A stretch of DNA of 64,000 nucleotides from Fasciolopsis buskii (taxonomy: Eukaryota; Platyhelminthes; Trematoda; Plagiorchiida; Fasciolidae). Of this stretch, positions 38,291-51,270 are shown in pieces. The DNA lies in contig LUCM01003846.1 of the NCBI GenBank assembly GCA_008360955.1, forward strand, positions 110,374 through 174,373, in the 5' to 3' direction. The notes below the pieces were generated by a model. That model was not told the origin of the DNA. It saw only the letters and a list, made by a program, of their open reading frames with translations, and ran no database searches. Made by a program: the position numbers and the translations under genes. The number at the start of each line of letters is the position of its first letter. The first letter of the stretch is position 1.

Positions 38291-41200
38291 TGTCCATAGA
38301 TTTGCGCATTAGAGAACTGTAGACCACTGCCAAAATAAGCGACGGACGCTCCCAAAAAAGAAGACTGGCCATCGGAGCTTTCCCGTGAAGTTAGTTTGGT
38401 TGACGTACAGATAGAAGGAAAAGTTAATGACAGATATTTACTCCCTCACCAGCTTGCTCCCTTGGGGTATCTTCCCCGACGGAGGTGTGTCTGGAGAAAT
38501 TTCTTAACCTGTCTTGTGTAAATTTAAGAAATTTTTGAAGAGTATTGTCGGGGCCCACACGCTGGATTTATGAGATGCTGCTAAATAGATCTTCAAATTT
38601 GCTGCGAGAGTTTTGAACACACGCGTTTGCTGAGGCAGAAATGCAAAAGTCACCCGGTGTGGCAGTGGGGATGAATAAAATGTTGGAAAATTAGATCATT
38701 GGTTTCCTTTCGGCCTCCTGGTTATTCTGAGTAGCTTTTTCAATAAGACCCATATGTTACGGCCTCGTTTGCTATTCGATGTGGTTGCTTCCTCCTGCTC
38801 ACGATTGACTGGGAATTATGAAAGCGGTTTTTCTATGTTTCCAGAATTAACCTTTTTGGGATGCTGACCGATTATATCTTCCGAGTAGGGAATTCATTTA
38901 TCTTACATTCGTTTGATCTGCTTTCCACTCTACTAACCATGGCAAGGGAAACCGCTTTATGGTCGGATTCTTGTGGCTGTTGAGTGTGCAAACTGCTTGG
39001 GATATGTCTTACAGAGCAGTTTGCATAAACTTTACCTAAAAAATTTGAGGTTGAGCGCCTCGCCTTACTCCACAGAAACAGACTATTACTCTACCAAAAA
39101 CTCATAAATGAAGAAAAACTTATCTGACAATCATATCTGGTACACTTCACCTTTCGAGGCTTCGGCTTCTTCCTATTCACCTTGCACTCTGCCCCCCCCC
39201 CGATCGGAAGGGGATGATGAGAAGTTTAAACACCTGGACGTGCGCATCTTTTATACAATCAGAGAACGCACATCTGCCCCGGAGATAGCCTCCTGCAGCA
39301 CGCTTCACTGTCACAAAACTTCTTGGCCGCATCAGCTACATGCAGCTCCGACACTTTACACGAATACTTGGTTTAACTTCGCAAACAGAAATGACGGTTT
39401 AACCAAGGTCCTAATGTTGCCTAATGTGTCCGCATGTCGCTCGGCCGTTTCCAGAATCCCAAGTGAATATATGCCTCTTTTCCGCACACTATAACTAGGA
39501 TCCTTTGCCTGCCCTTGTCCTCTTGAAGGGTGTCATTATAATACAGAACACAAATGCGTAAGACAAAGGGAGTTTGGATTTCACGCATGAGAACCTAACC
39601 CCTTTGAGAGTCGTCAATATAACGGAGTTCGCACCCAGAAGAAAGCGCACGAGATTTATTGCATTTATAGTTGAAAGCGGCCGGCCAATTTAAACATATC
39701 TGTAACATCTGGACCGACTCAAACTTCCTTCCATCTATTTCCATTCCTCATTTACCCAATGTCAGAATAATGGAGCCGAACCTACTCTTAATGGCGATGA
39801 TTTTGGTTGCCTGCCCTCGAGTCTTATGATTGGCATAACCTTACGGTCACTGAATTGGGGCGGCTTATTTTGTTAGGGCCCTGTCCATGTTGGTCTACCG
39901 CAAGCTTTCAGGTCGTTTACAGTGATTTTGGGCTGACAAGGTGAACAAGTTGCTGGCTGAACATGATAGAGCATACGCAAGCTCTCTTACTTGTTCTGAT
40001 CACTTGTCGGGTACATTTTACTTATTGATTTTGATCAACTGTTCAGTTTACATAAGTGTTCCTTCTATACTTTGACCAATGTTCAGTTAGATAATTACTG
40101 ACTCTGTCTGTCACAGGTCTGATTGTAAAGTGAAAAACTACTTACCCGTGGATAGTGCCGTAGGATTTTCGAGGCAGTCTTGATTTGCCCTGGGTTACCG
40201 CATTAATTCGGACTGCACGTTGCCTTAGGTTTCGAGACACCATGCAGACATTGTAAAGGTGGTTACTCACAGAATGGAGCTGTGAGCCGCCGATAAACTC
40301 ATGATGTTCGTGCATTGTGGTAGGTATATTTATATCTGACAGGACGATTGCCTGAAGCATAAACACGCTTAAAGCCGACAAGGGAGATGATAAACGACGA
40401 GTCCTGCGAGAATCTTCGGGCAGGCTCCTAACAATGGGTTTTCTATCCATGGGTCCGGGATCAACGGTTTAGTCATTAGTTCCTTGGTGCATCTTCGGCA
40501 TGTTACATTTGGGAGGGAGGAAAGGACTTGAAATAAAGGCGAAGCGAGAAAGGCAAGGGGGCCAGTTGTTAAATATTTTCCAGGAGCTCAAAGCGGCTAA
40601 AATGGCAGCGAAATTGGAATACAAGATTTTTGTTTGCTCGGTGGAGATCGCTGGAAGAAATAAGTGTCTCGTTAACATGCACTCCGAATGGAATGCGAAA
40701 GGAACGGGAGGCGCAAACCCGCCTTCGACGTTGGGCGGGATTTGGTTAAAGGTTTTAAGGTTTTGCCGATGTCTAACACCTGAGAGTCCCGTTGGAAGTG
40801 GATCTGTCGTAGGATGTTCTCCTGACATTTGACGGGCCTCTAGCTGCTTCGTGATGTTTTATAAGACAGTGGCAAACTCGGTTGGCATAAATGCTTGCGA
40901 TTATATCCGGCTGCTACAGTACTTGCAGCAAAAATGCATGGGAAAGACGTTCGAGGCGGTTGAAGTTTTCTGAACCATCCAAGAAGATGTATGAAAGAGC
41001 TCGTGAGTTTTGAGGGATTTTATGGGCAGCCGCCGTAGGTTTTCCAGTTGCCTCCGGATGGGTGGTTTGTGGGCAACGATGCGATTCGTTTAGAGCCGAA
41101 AGCAATCTCGGGCTCGGCAGTGAGCATAGAAGGCTGCAAGACCATCTTAGAATAGACGGAGCATGCTAAAGATCTTAATTTTCTTACCGCGCAAGAAAAC

Positions 41201-41999
41201 GCCTATTTTTAGGTAAAAGTTACGCTGTAAGCCAAATAATCCGAGGTCGACTGACTCAAAGCTGGAGGCAAACGAGGTTTGCCGTGATTCTTAAGTCTGT
41301 GACATTAATGGTCACAGTAGCTGGAAGTCTTTTTGGGTGGCTAGCGAGGAGGAGTGAGAGCAGCTTCGAGTCGGAGGGGACCTGAAGAGGGGAAGCACCC
41401 ACCACTCGGGTCCGAGAACCAACATAAATCTACAGCCGCGAGGGACCGAAGGATGAGGGCTACAACTCATGGGATGCAAGGAAGGGTATCAAGTGGAGGC
41501 AATTCCCATAATGCTCTGAATGAAATGGGTAAAACCATGAAGACATGGTCAGCGTTTTGCACGTGCGAAATGTCGCTTAGAGTAGACCGGAATAACAAAA
41601 CTAGACGCGATATTATGGGATACGGTGGCCGCCATGATGAACTGTTGCACGTAACTTTTTCGTGGTCTTTCCTACAAACTAAGATAAACCGTAAAGATTA
41701 CTGCATGACTGCCAAAAAGCAGAGGAACTACGTTTCACTGGATACAGTGCTTTTAGGAAAGACAGAATAAATGAGGGCTGGGGAGGCTGTCTCATACAGG
41801 CATGAATCTTTCTTTCAGACTCATGGTATGACCACTCTACCCTTAATAACCTGAAATAATCTCTGGCTGACTGCAGCCATCGAATGTCAGGACTTACTGA
41901 CCAGATGCATCTACCTAGTATGCTTTAGTCAGAGTTCTTACCACTAATGGATGCGTTTAACGCAGCGACCTTTCAGGTCTCTAGCTAGTAGAGGGCAAC
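38291..41999. other. 3.7 kb without a recognised gene
   Basis: A C10 run lies near 39192-39201. Frames at 39108-39494 (plus, 128 codons), 40142-40450 (minus), 40469-40828 (minus, with a plus frame 40500-40832 over the same bases) and 41354-41770 (plus, 138 codons) carry no domain signature. The 40469-40832 overlap on both strands reflects stop-poor sequence and does not indicate two genes. Confidence 0.45.
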
Positions 42000-44300
42000 T
42001 TCACCGTTCCAGGGCTTTGTTCGTCTTTTTTATCCTTCCCAAAATACCTTTCCGCGTATGTTTCCAGTGTGCGACTGGGTTGGTGGACACAGCATATTTG
42101 ACTACCCACAAGGGCCAACAACGTTCTTGATCTTATCTTCACGGTTGGCCTAACCCGGGTGCGCGAGCCCATGGATAACAAACTGGTGGGATATGGTCAT
42201 TCCAAGATTGATTGTAAGTTTTCAGTTTCGTCGTCCGCCATCTCTTTTGCAGCTGCCATTAAACCATGCCATAGATCCTCAAAAGGCCATCTTCCCTTCG
42301 CAATCCGTAGCCAAAACTGGGGTGGCTTCTTTTTATCAGTGGCTCCTTAACTGGCCATCAACCAATTTTGCGCAGCTCTGGGTGAGTGTCCTGATCTCAT
42401 CATTTCAACCCGGCGTGCAAAAATCCCTAAAACGTTGAAAATATATATTCTCTAATCTAAAAAATTTTCAAAATAACAAGATTTTGCTCTGATATCGCAT
42501 GTGAACCCTCTGCCTACGAAGACTCGAACACTCATCGATCCTCTTCAACAGAAAAATCTTCAAGCGCTGTATTCTACCAACAAGGCTGCAGCACTGGCAA
42601 AACAGTTGAGAACCAAGAACTCCGTACTTAGTACGGACATCACATGTGACATTGAATGGTGCCTTCGCAAATGACCCTCTACTGATATCAGATGTGTTCA
42701 ATGATTGGTTAGCCTCCTGAATGGCAACCAACAAAAAGAAAATTGCAGAAGCCATTACCTCAGTCTCCTCTGAATGCCCTCCAATACTTTCATTCCACCC
42801 ACGTGAACTTAAGCCAATGTTGTCAAAAATGAGACTGCCTTTCTACAGTCGATCGAAAGAGCACCCCCAGCTCTTTGTATAGTTAGGAGTGCAGACATCT
42901 TTATAAGTTTGTCCAATCCATGTAATCTTTCCTTAAATTGTGGCACTCCCCCCCCCGGAGTGGGATACTTCTGTCATTGTCCAAATTTACAAAAACGGTC
43001 CAAAGCTGGGGACGCCTGAATACAGGTCCCAGTTTTCTCCCTTATTATGGAAAGAACAGCAAAACGCAAGTTAACAGTTTACTTATTAGATTGTGATCTC
43101 AATTAAACCGGGCAACGTGGTTTCCTTCAGAGTACCTCATATTCCAAATGCATGACTGATTTCGTAAACATAGTGACGAAGGCTGCCAACGACGAAAATT
43201 TGGTGACTTGAGTTTTATTAGGTATGACGAGGTTTTTTGATTGCGTGCCTCCCCGCAAGCGTCTCATGAAAGTCAAAACTACGGTAAAACAATCCCCCTT
43301 CTAGCTTGGTTCTCCTCTTATTCGACCTCTAGAATGCAGGCGGTGAATGCGAATGGAGCTGTATCCAAACCTTGTCTGACTAAAAGTGGGGTTATTCGAG
43401 GAAGCGTGCCAGGTCCATTACCGTTTCCGCTGTACATCAGCAACTTTTCACATCATTAGGCATGATCTTCCTTTTCTGTTTGCGGAAGATGTAAAAATTG
43501 CATGCAGGTTTCCCCCTCGTGATCTAAACACTCTCTTAGATAATGGAAAAAATAATTTTCTATAGCTTGGTTCATGGTAGGCAGCCTGATCGACGAAACT
43601 CTCGGCCGACAAAAGCAGCATACCCGCATAAAAATACCACATCCCTACGGGACTCTTCGAGGTTAACCAAGAAGTCATTCCTTCCTCATACTGTCAGAGA
43701 CCTGGGTTTGCATTATTTCAGCACGTTTAACTTCTCAAAATGCGCCTTGATTCAAGTTGCAAAAGCTTGGAGACCACTTGGGTTGGTGGGCAAAAATTTA
43801 AGAGAATCGAAAAGCATGTTGTTAATATATATAAACCACAGGTAAAGCATATCCTAGAATTCTGTTCCATCCTGTACTACAACATGCGACTCCCGATTGA
43901 GAATGTTCAACGAATATTTACAAAACGACTTTCGGACTATTCTTTCTTGCTGATCTACACCGAACGTTGCGCAAAACTACACGTCAATCCCTTATGCCTG
44001 CGTCGAGTTCAGATCAACCTCCCATTTTAATAAGATTATTGGTAAAAATATGTGCGTCTCTGCACCCCAAATAAGGAATATTTCTTCTCTTGGCTTGCGA
44101 CATGCTGAGTTCTCGGTGTCAGTTCCCATGTCGAGGATAGCACTTAGAAAAAACTTCACCATCAACAAATATTCCTCCCTTTGGAATAGACTATCCTAAT
44201 ATATCAGAATGATTTCTCCCCCTGCGTTACCCTTGAAAGTGAAATTAGATAGGCAATAAAAGTACACAATTTGCTAAGCTTGCACAATCCCTACACTACA
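42000..44300 (+). mobile_element. CR1/Jockey-like LINE relic, endonuclease end to 3' end
   Basis: Reading across frames gives LPTRANNVLDLIFTVGL near 42100-42145 (endonuclease end), CMTDFVNIVTKAANDENLV and FFDCVPPRKRLMKVK near 43150-43270 (RT palm motif A region), AVNANGAVSKPCLTKSGVIRG then SVPGPLPFPLYIS near 43340-43440 (motif B, GVxQGSVLGPLLFLLYI), and FLFAEDVKI near 43470-43495 (motif C, FADD altered to FAED). Downstream come LGLHYFSTFNFSKCALIQVAKA, KPQVKHILEFCSILY and FTKRLSDYS, the family's RT C-terminus, ending near 44040. A further KNFTINKYSSLWNRL stretch near 44160 reaches the usual stop region at about 44270. Frameshifts and stops show that it is dead. Confidence 0.85.
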
Positions 44301-47300
44301 ATAGAAATGGCCCATGAGTCCGGCCCAGGGTGTTGACTGAATATAACGCTCGAGGTCTTCTCTCAACCCGATCAACGAGGTTTATTCATTTTTATTCGCA
44401 GTGGTTTCCACAAGTATATACAATTGCAGTTATTGGTAGAAAACCTCCGCCAATGAAGTAAAGGCAGTACAATTTTCCACCAAACATTCGATCTCATTTA
44501 TTATATATGCGGCAAGGCATATAAATAGACATATGTATTCATATCACATTCTCACTTACTTCCAAACTAACAGTTAATGTCTTCGCATGAGCCCTTTCTT
44601 CTGCATGCACGTGATAATTAGCCTATTCCAAGTGCTAAGTTGGGCACCATTTATCGACTAATTCTATATAGCATCTATCACTTCTCGTTCCCCTTGTCCA
44701 GCGCAACGTACCTCCCAGCTAGACTAACATCAGACAGCCATCTTTCGCCCGTTTTCCACTCCAGTTGCACCCGTTTATCATCGTGTCTTGCCAAGGGTTT
44801 ACTGTTCAATTTCTGACCCCATCCTTGAACGCTTCAACACACCGTGAGAGCAAACTCATCCAGGGCCTGTTTGAACTATCCCAGGAAAGACATATGCAAT
44901 CTGCTCCAAGGGCCGCGATGAAGTAGACGCTGCAGTTAATCTGCATAATTCACCAACGCAAACCGATGACCCCGTTGCAGTTCCGTCCAGAAGCCTAGAC
45001 CACATAATCGGATCCACAACTCTTGCAATTCTCTGAGCGGCCAAGTCCTCCCCATTGCATAAGTTTGCTGCTGGAGCTGCCCTTCCGTGGCTAACATGCC
45101 CGCCACGTTGACACCCAATCTCGAGGAGGGCACCAAACTTGGACCCTTGCTTCAGATCCCGCCGCCGTCGTCTACCGTGAACATCACTCCCACTTTCTCC
45201 TCGAAAACCGTGGCTATCAGTTTACCAGTAAGCTCTATGAGCTTGGCCCCGGGAAGCAAATGAAAGGAGCAAAGAGATCTAACTTTTTCCACCGTTGGGT
45301 GCATTAATCAACGCATGCCATATTAATCGTCATTCTCTTCTTTGCTGTTGACTACGTTTCTCTTCTTCGTGTCTTAAAACAAAGATTTACTGCAACTGTC
45401 CATCAATTGTCTTCTCCCGTCCGCACTTCCAAAAGGGTTTTAACTATTTTTTAATCCAGGATCCAAGGCAAAATAACTGATGGTCTTTATGATTCCCATT
45501 TTAATACTGGGTATCTATCTGCAATCATTATTCTTCCCTCCAGCTGTTCTGGTCCTGTTTGACAGTTTTTTTACCTTGCACTCATAGCATTTGAAGACGT
45601 TATTCATGGAAGTTTTCCTCATGCCCATTTTATAGGCTCCTTGAATATGACTACTGCGGACACACCCCGACACTCACCACCATCCTCCAGTTGAACCATG
45701 CGCCTGGGATACGCATCATTGGTGATTATAAACACCTCGTTCCTCTTAGAATGCCATTTGGCTGTTTATCCCTACTTTGTCTCCACATGTGTACTCACTT
45801 GTTCCTTGTGAATTATAATACCCGTGTGACACTTGATCATGCAACCAGGCGTGCCTCTGAAAGTACTCGAGAGAAATACTGAAATGTATACCTCCAGTCA
45901 AGCAGAGATCCGCGAGTTGGGAGACTGCAGGCCGGACACTGAAATAAAAGTCATTGTATGACCCTTATCGGATAGGACACGCTAGTTTTGAGGTGCGGGG
46001 TGGCAGGCAGAGCCCTTTGTAATAAAAACTGGCTGGTGAGCGGTTTTATGCTTGTTTCCAGCGGGTGAACCGGAATCAGTAGGCACTAGAAGTGAAGCCA
46101 TTGTCAAGAAGTTGCCGGTGAATAAACTTGTCAGAAAGGTATGCAAAATATCAAGAAAGTGACCACGTTTATCTGCTAACCCAATCACAGGAAGAAAATG
46201 AATGGTAGTTTTGCCTGAATGTGACGAACAAAGGGCCTACTAGGCTCCGCAGAAAGAACCATTATTCCGTGTGCACCTTGCTGGGTGGATGTATTCTTTC
46301 CGTCTGATCCTGACAGCAGGTCGGGAGTTTAGGCACCGAGGATGTTGGGTTAACACTGAAAAGTCAGGATTTACAAAAGGGATTTTGCAGTTACTAGGTA
46401 AGAGGTTCTCAGTTGAGGATCGCAAAGGATTTTTCTGAGATTGAATCAAGTGGATGGCCATTTGGTAGCTCCCTTATAAATAAGCAAGAGGCGAAAATTG
46501 GCCCAGCAATCAGGCATGCGCAATTACAGGGGTGCATCATTTGTAGCGTAAGTTTTCAAAGGTTGAGAATTTGGTCATAACGACCACGCGACCCACGAAA
46601 GCAAAAATCGAAAAGCGATGTGACAGCGTTTCCGGTACATCGTTTAGGGCACCACTATCAGCCACAATATTACCTGTCGCCCTTCAAAGTCCTCAACTCA
46701 AGAAGCTGGAAATGTTCCCTTCAGTGTTTGCATGCGATGCTGTGGCCGTGAGCCCCTTGAATGAAATGCCTTATCAGGGCCCGGAGATGAAGGGGAAACT
46801 AATAGGAATACTGTCATGGCTTCGGAAGAGATCGGTGGATTTTCAGCTAAGTTGGAAAAATATTCATGCAGACGGAAATGATAAAAACCTATCGGCGGGC
46901 GCACGTGAATATCGGATACGCGTAAATCTGCTTGGAGCGAGGGCTTCTTTTAGTGATATCTGTGCTTTGTCTAAAGCGGCCGAACCGTTTGACGCTAGCA
47001 AGGACGAAGCGGCGTGAACGCAATAAGGGCTAGTTTCTGGGCCGATGACTGCCCAATGTTCTTCCCCGTCAACGACCAGGTGGTCACGTTTTCAAAGGAC
47101 GTCAGTGTTTCGCTGGTCCGATAAGGATCCCGGCTAGAGAATTGGGCCTCCAGTTTGCCCAAATGGTCCTCAAAGTTTGTCTATCGGTGTCCTAGGTCAA
47201 CTGCAATACCAATCTCTTTGGCTGAAAGGGCATTACAAAGGGCATCACGTCATTGCGGAACGCCACTGAAAACGAGTTCGCTTATTATTCTGAACCATTA

Positions 47301-50300
47301 GAAAAACGGACCACCGGGAGAGGTAGCCTTAATAACACGCCTTACCTCATTGATTGGTTAGACCTAGTTGTGCCTGCCAGCAAATGGTTTGCAAATGTAA
47401 TCTGAGTTAGGACCAACCCGAAATCGGCTCGATGTTGCTGCTTTGCTTGTTTAGGTTAATTTCGTTAAGAACATTGGTTGGCGGCATTTGTTGTCCCTTG
47501 TAACTTATCCGGCCAAATCACCTCCATAACTATTTCTACCTGCCTTAGTTGATGCGACACGAAGATAATCCCCTTCGTTGTTGATTCTCCACCCCGGTTT
47601 TTTACTTGTATGTAACATGCACGTGGCGCAGTGTTACGACCTGTCTCGCGGGCCACAACTTGAAGGGTGCAATGTAACAGCAAAACGGCGTCATCTGGAG
47701 CCCTGTAAGCGTTACAGTCATCATCTGCCGCTAGTATCCTTTCAGTCTACTGCTTATCGAACTATGCATTCCGCGAGAAACTTTGTCTAAATTTCTCATT
47801 CCTTATTTTTGTGTTTTTTTCTCGCCATTAAGTCATATGCAATTCGCGCTTATTCTCATTTTTTAAGAATGTCACCACATTAGGGGACCTACTCGTGGTG
47901 CTGTCGATCCATCTCAATCCGCTGTTTGCTTAAGGCGGCCCACAAGACGCACAAAAAGGACACCAAGCAGTACTGACAAGAAAGCTCCGTCGGACTCAAA
48001 TGCCCTGTGTGAAAATTTGTTAATTTTTGTGCACTGAACAGGCAAAAATTACCTGGTGCATGTAGTATTAACCATTTTATAGGCCTCCCGATTTTGCGAG
48101 GGGAAGCTGTTTTCCCACTTCCTCCATTTTGTCACTATCGTCGCAAGATCATGTGCACTGCACGTTTTGGCACTGTCCAAGAAATATACTATTATTACCG
48201 TGATTTTTACCTGCACAATTGAACCTAATACAGCAGCTCACAACAAGTTAGTAGCAAGCGGGCCATGCGAGATTCAAACCAAAATTGAATGGCCGACCTT
48301 GATTTAAATTTTCAGCATCCTATCTGCCATTTGTGTTTTTTAGATTGTGTGGTCTCACCCGCCACACTGAATTGCATTATATTTTTTTAAAACTTGGACG
48401 TATGCATTCTTTTGACACCGTTTTCACCTTGCGTAACAATCATACACACTGTGTGCATTCTGACACTTAGAAAAATAAACTACCAAGATCACTGTTATTT
48501 TAAGTAGCTATTGAGTGTACGGCTGATCTCCGAAGTCCCTGCTCATGTCGACCGTTGTTCACCGCGGATCTTGTGATGAATTACTTAGCACAGCAGCTCA
48601 GTATGAGGGACTTACGCTGTTTTCTGGGAGCATCTCGATGACCACGACAGAGAACACAAAAAGAGGCAGAGCAAACGAAAGCACCGACGACAAACATCCC
48701 ATGGCTCTCCTGTTTGCGGCTCCTCTGAAGGAATAATATTGCTCTAACACCCTAAGTATTCCGTTTCTATTAGGACATATCGACAAGAACAGCTCACCTA
48801 ACCGTTTGCACGCGCCGTTCACACGCTGTGCATGATTATCAAATTGATTGGGGCGACGTTTTTGGAAAGGGAGATTTCCATATATGGCTGGGCCTTGACC
48901 CCGCTGCATTTCTGATGTTGGCTGTAACTTGACACTTGGTTCCTGCTCCCGCGCTTCATTGCATGCACAATTTTGTTTTTTATTCGTGCGGCCTCGTGGT
49001 TGTTTGGTTTGATAACGAAATAGTGCTGATCAGCCTTACTTTAATTCCGAATTTAACCTAACCTGGTTAACGTTTGCTGCCACCCAAGAGTACGGCAATT
49101 GGGCCAGCTAAATATTCCAAGGCACGACCATGTCAGAGAAAATTTTGTTGTAAATAACCAGGTCCCTAGTATCTTGAGGTCCTTGGAGCGAGAATTTTTA
49201 ACTATCCTAAGCCAAAAGGCACCACAGTTCTCCAGCTGTGATAACCTGCACGGGACAGCCATCATCCAATGAAACCCTCTGCAATTGTGGTCTTTCCTAA
49301 TTTCTATTGCTTGCTAATTGCCGTCGGATTTCTTGGAAACCACACTCTTTTGAATACTCTGGTTTGCCTGACTTTACAATTTGTGCCGCCAGACTAATCG
49401 TGTAATTATAATAACGAGGGTTTGTTTCCAGGACATTGTCCCTTCATTCCAAATGTCTATAAATATGACCCGGGCTGGGATCGTGCTTCCACCTGTTTCC
49501 CTTCTAGTCAAATCGCTCTTCGTGCCTCTTCGTTTATCCATTAAATACGTCCAGTTGTGCACCAGAACCAGATTCGGGCACCACAACCGAACCGGTGCAT
49601 ACAGCGTACCTTGAAACACTGCTGCCCTCCTCACTCGCCCCGACCACTACTAAGAATCTGCTCCAGTGCACTTGGATACTCACTCTGCTTTTGTCCTCTC
49701 TGAGAGCAGCTACGATATCGCCTGTTTTTTGTGAACATGGGCCACAAGAAAAAATGTTTAATACTAGAGGGCGTCGTTCCAACATCCTGAAAACGGGCCC
49801 GGGTAAGTTCCCGGCCCATGAAGGCCTATTTCTTACACCTAATAAAGGCATTACACCGAATGCTCAAGGACAAACATTTATTTACTGATTTTAATTTTAG
49901 GATAATTCAGGATAATTTACATCTTCTCTTCCCCAAATTTAAGCTATTTTATGCTCACACCGTTCCGCTTTATTCGATTACCGGTCAAATTAGTTTTCCG
50001 GTGACTTCCTTTGTCTTTTCTGGAGGACCATGAGACGATATTTCATTCTTTCAGTTGCTTCGCGCAATTGTGACTCAATTTTTCTGCGTACAACTCCACT
50101 TCCACTTCAGATCTTTTAGGTGTTCTTCTGCTGGTTTTTATTTAGCTCTCAAGCCTGCCGAAGAATTTATACAGTTTTCATTGCCTAGTTGTTCCAGGCT
50201 GATTTTTTCACACTGAATTAACCACCGTTTTTATTATGCTTCGCTATGTATTTTAAATAATTTTGGCGTACTTGGACTTTTACTCCTACTCTCCAGCTGA

Positions 50301-50924
50301 AAGGCGCGCTGGCGTTGGACAAGCTTGCCTTTCATAAAAGCTAACTGGGACGAAGAATGACATCTACGTTTCGTCTCCAACAAATTGTTCGCGCCGACCA
50401 TCCCTGACTATTTTGCGACTCTCAACTTTGAACTAGTGCGGTAAACTTTGATGGGTTTTCAAACACGGCTCTGAAGAATGTTTTCAATTTGTTCAATGAC
50501 AATGGGGTGCTTTAGCTCAGCAAACCTGGAAGCTGAGTAGATTTTGATCAAGCTGATTGAAATACTCGCACTGACAAACATGTCAAATCCACAAAATTCC
50601 AAGCACCTCAGATACGAAACAATGTCCAGTAACACTCGTGGATGTCTACCATATGATCATGCGTGAGGTCAATGCCTCGAGCGAATAACCGATGTCCTGC
50701 TGCGCAAAGTGAAACTGGTGGAGAATACTTTATCGAAAACCTCTCCTTCGACTTGCATTCTTGAGCCGATCGCCGAAAATGACCTAAACGAGATATCTAA
50801 AATCAAAAGGTAGATGAATGCCATGAAATCAAAGAATTGCAACGTACTGGTAATGCCAAAAATTGCATTGACCTTAACGCCCATTACATTCAAAATAACT
50901 ACCTTAAAGCGGACCTGCAACTTG
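44301..50924. other. 6.6 kb without a recognised gene
   Basis: Open frames at 46571-47017 (plus, 148 codons), 48598-48909 (minus) and 49534-49851 (minus, with plus 49595-49888 across it) carry no domain I can name. The plus strand is pyrimidine-rich at 44.3-45.9 kb, purine-rich at about 46.0-47.1 kb and pyrimidine-rich after 47.5 kb, which suggests several differently oriented relics. The frames near 44856-45136 (minus) show no gag or pol motif. Confidence 0.42.
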
Positions 50925-51270
50925 CCTAATAATAATAATAATAATGGGTATATTTCTCGAAATTCGACAATCACGCGCAAAGCAGAATGAAATTTACACA
51001 GATGGCGCAGAGAAAATCGTAAAAGAAACATTTCGTCGTGAGGATGCAGTGTCTTTGCTCTCGTGAACATGACCTGCAATAAAATGGGCTAATCACGAGT
51101 TTCTGGGCTTCAAACCAGAGCTATATAATCCATGGCCGAAAATTTCCGGGGCTGACTATGAGTTGCACACTGCGAGTCAATCCATGTTTAAACGCATCAA
51201 AGGTGCGCATCGCCGGTGCATAATTTGGCTGAGAAGAAATGGTGGGTGTTGTCAAGGGAAATTGCTACTT
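50925..51270 (-). repeat. BEL-associated 3' unit, copy C (5'-truncated)
   Basis: The reverse complement matches copies A and B from the QPNYAPAMRTFDAFKHGLTRS-like coding segment (nucleotide word TTTGATGCGTTTAAACATGG) to the end. That end includes GCAGGTCATGTTCACGAG and the closing GAGAAATATACC followed by an (ATT)n run, seen on the plus strand as (AAT)n at 50929-50945. No BEL integrase lies beside it. 5' truncation plus an (ATT)n tail is the pattern of a non-LTR insertion. Confidence 0.75.

Noticed and set aside
39192..39201. C10 run (and a C9 run near 42948)
   Set aside because: Isolated homopolymers with no G4-like neighbours or partner repeats; possibly sequencing-sensitive and not a regulatory feature.
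40469..40832. Long open frames on both strands over the same bases
   Set aside because: This reflects stop-poor sequence. Neither translation has a family signature, so overlapping genes are not claimed.
46571..47017. 148-codon plus-strand open frame
   Set aside because: No recognisable motif and mixed composition; opposite-strand frames are also open over part of it. Not supported as a gene.
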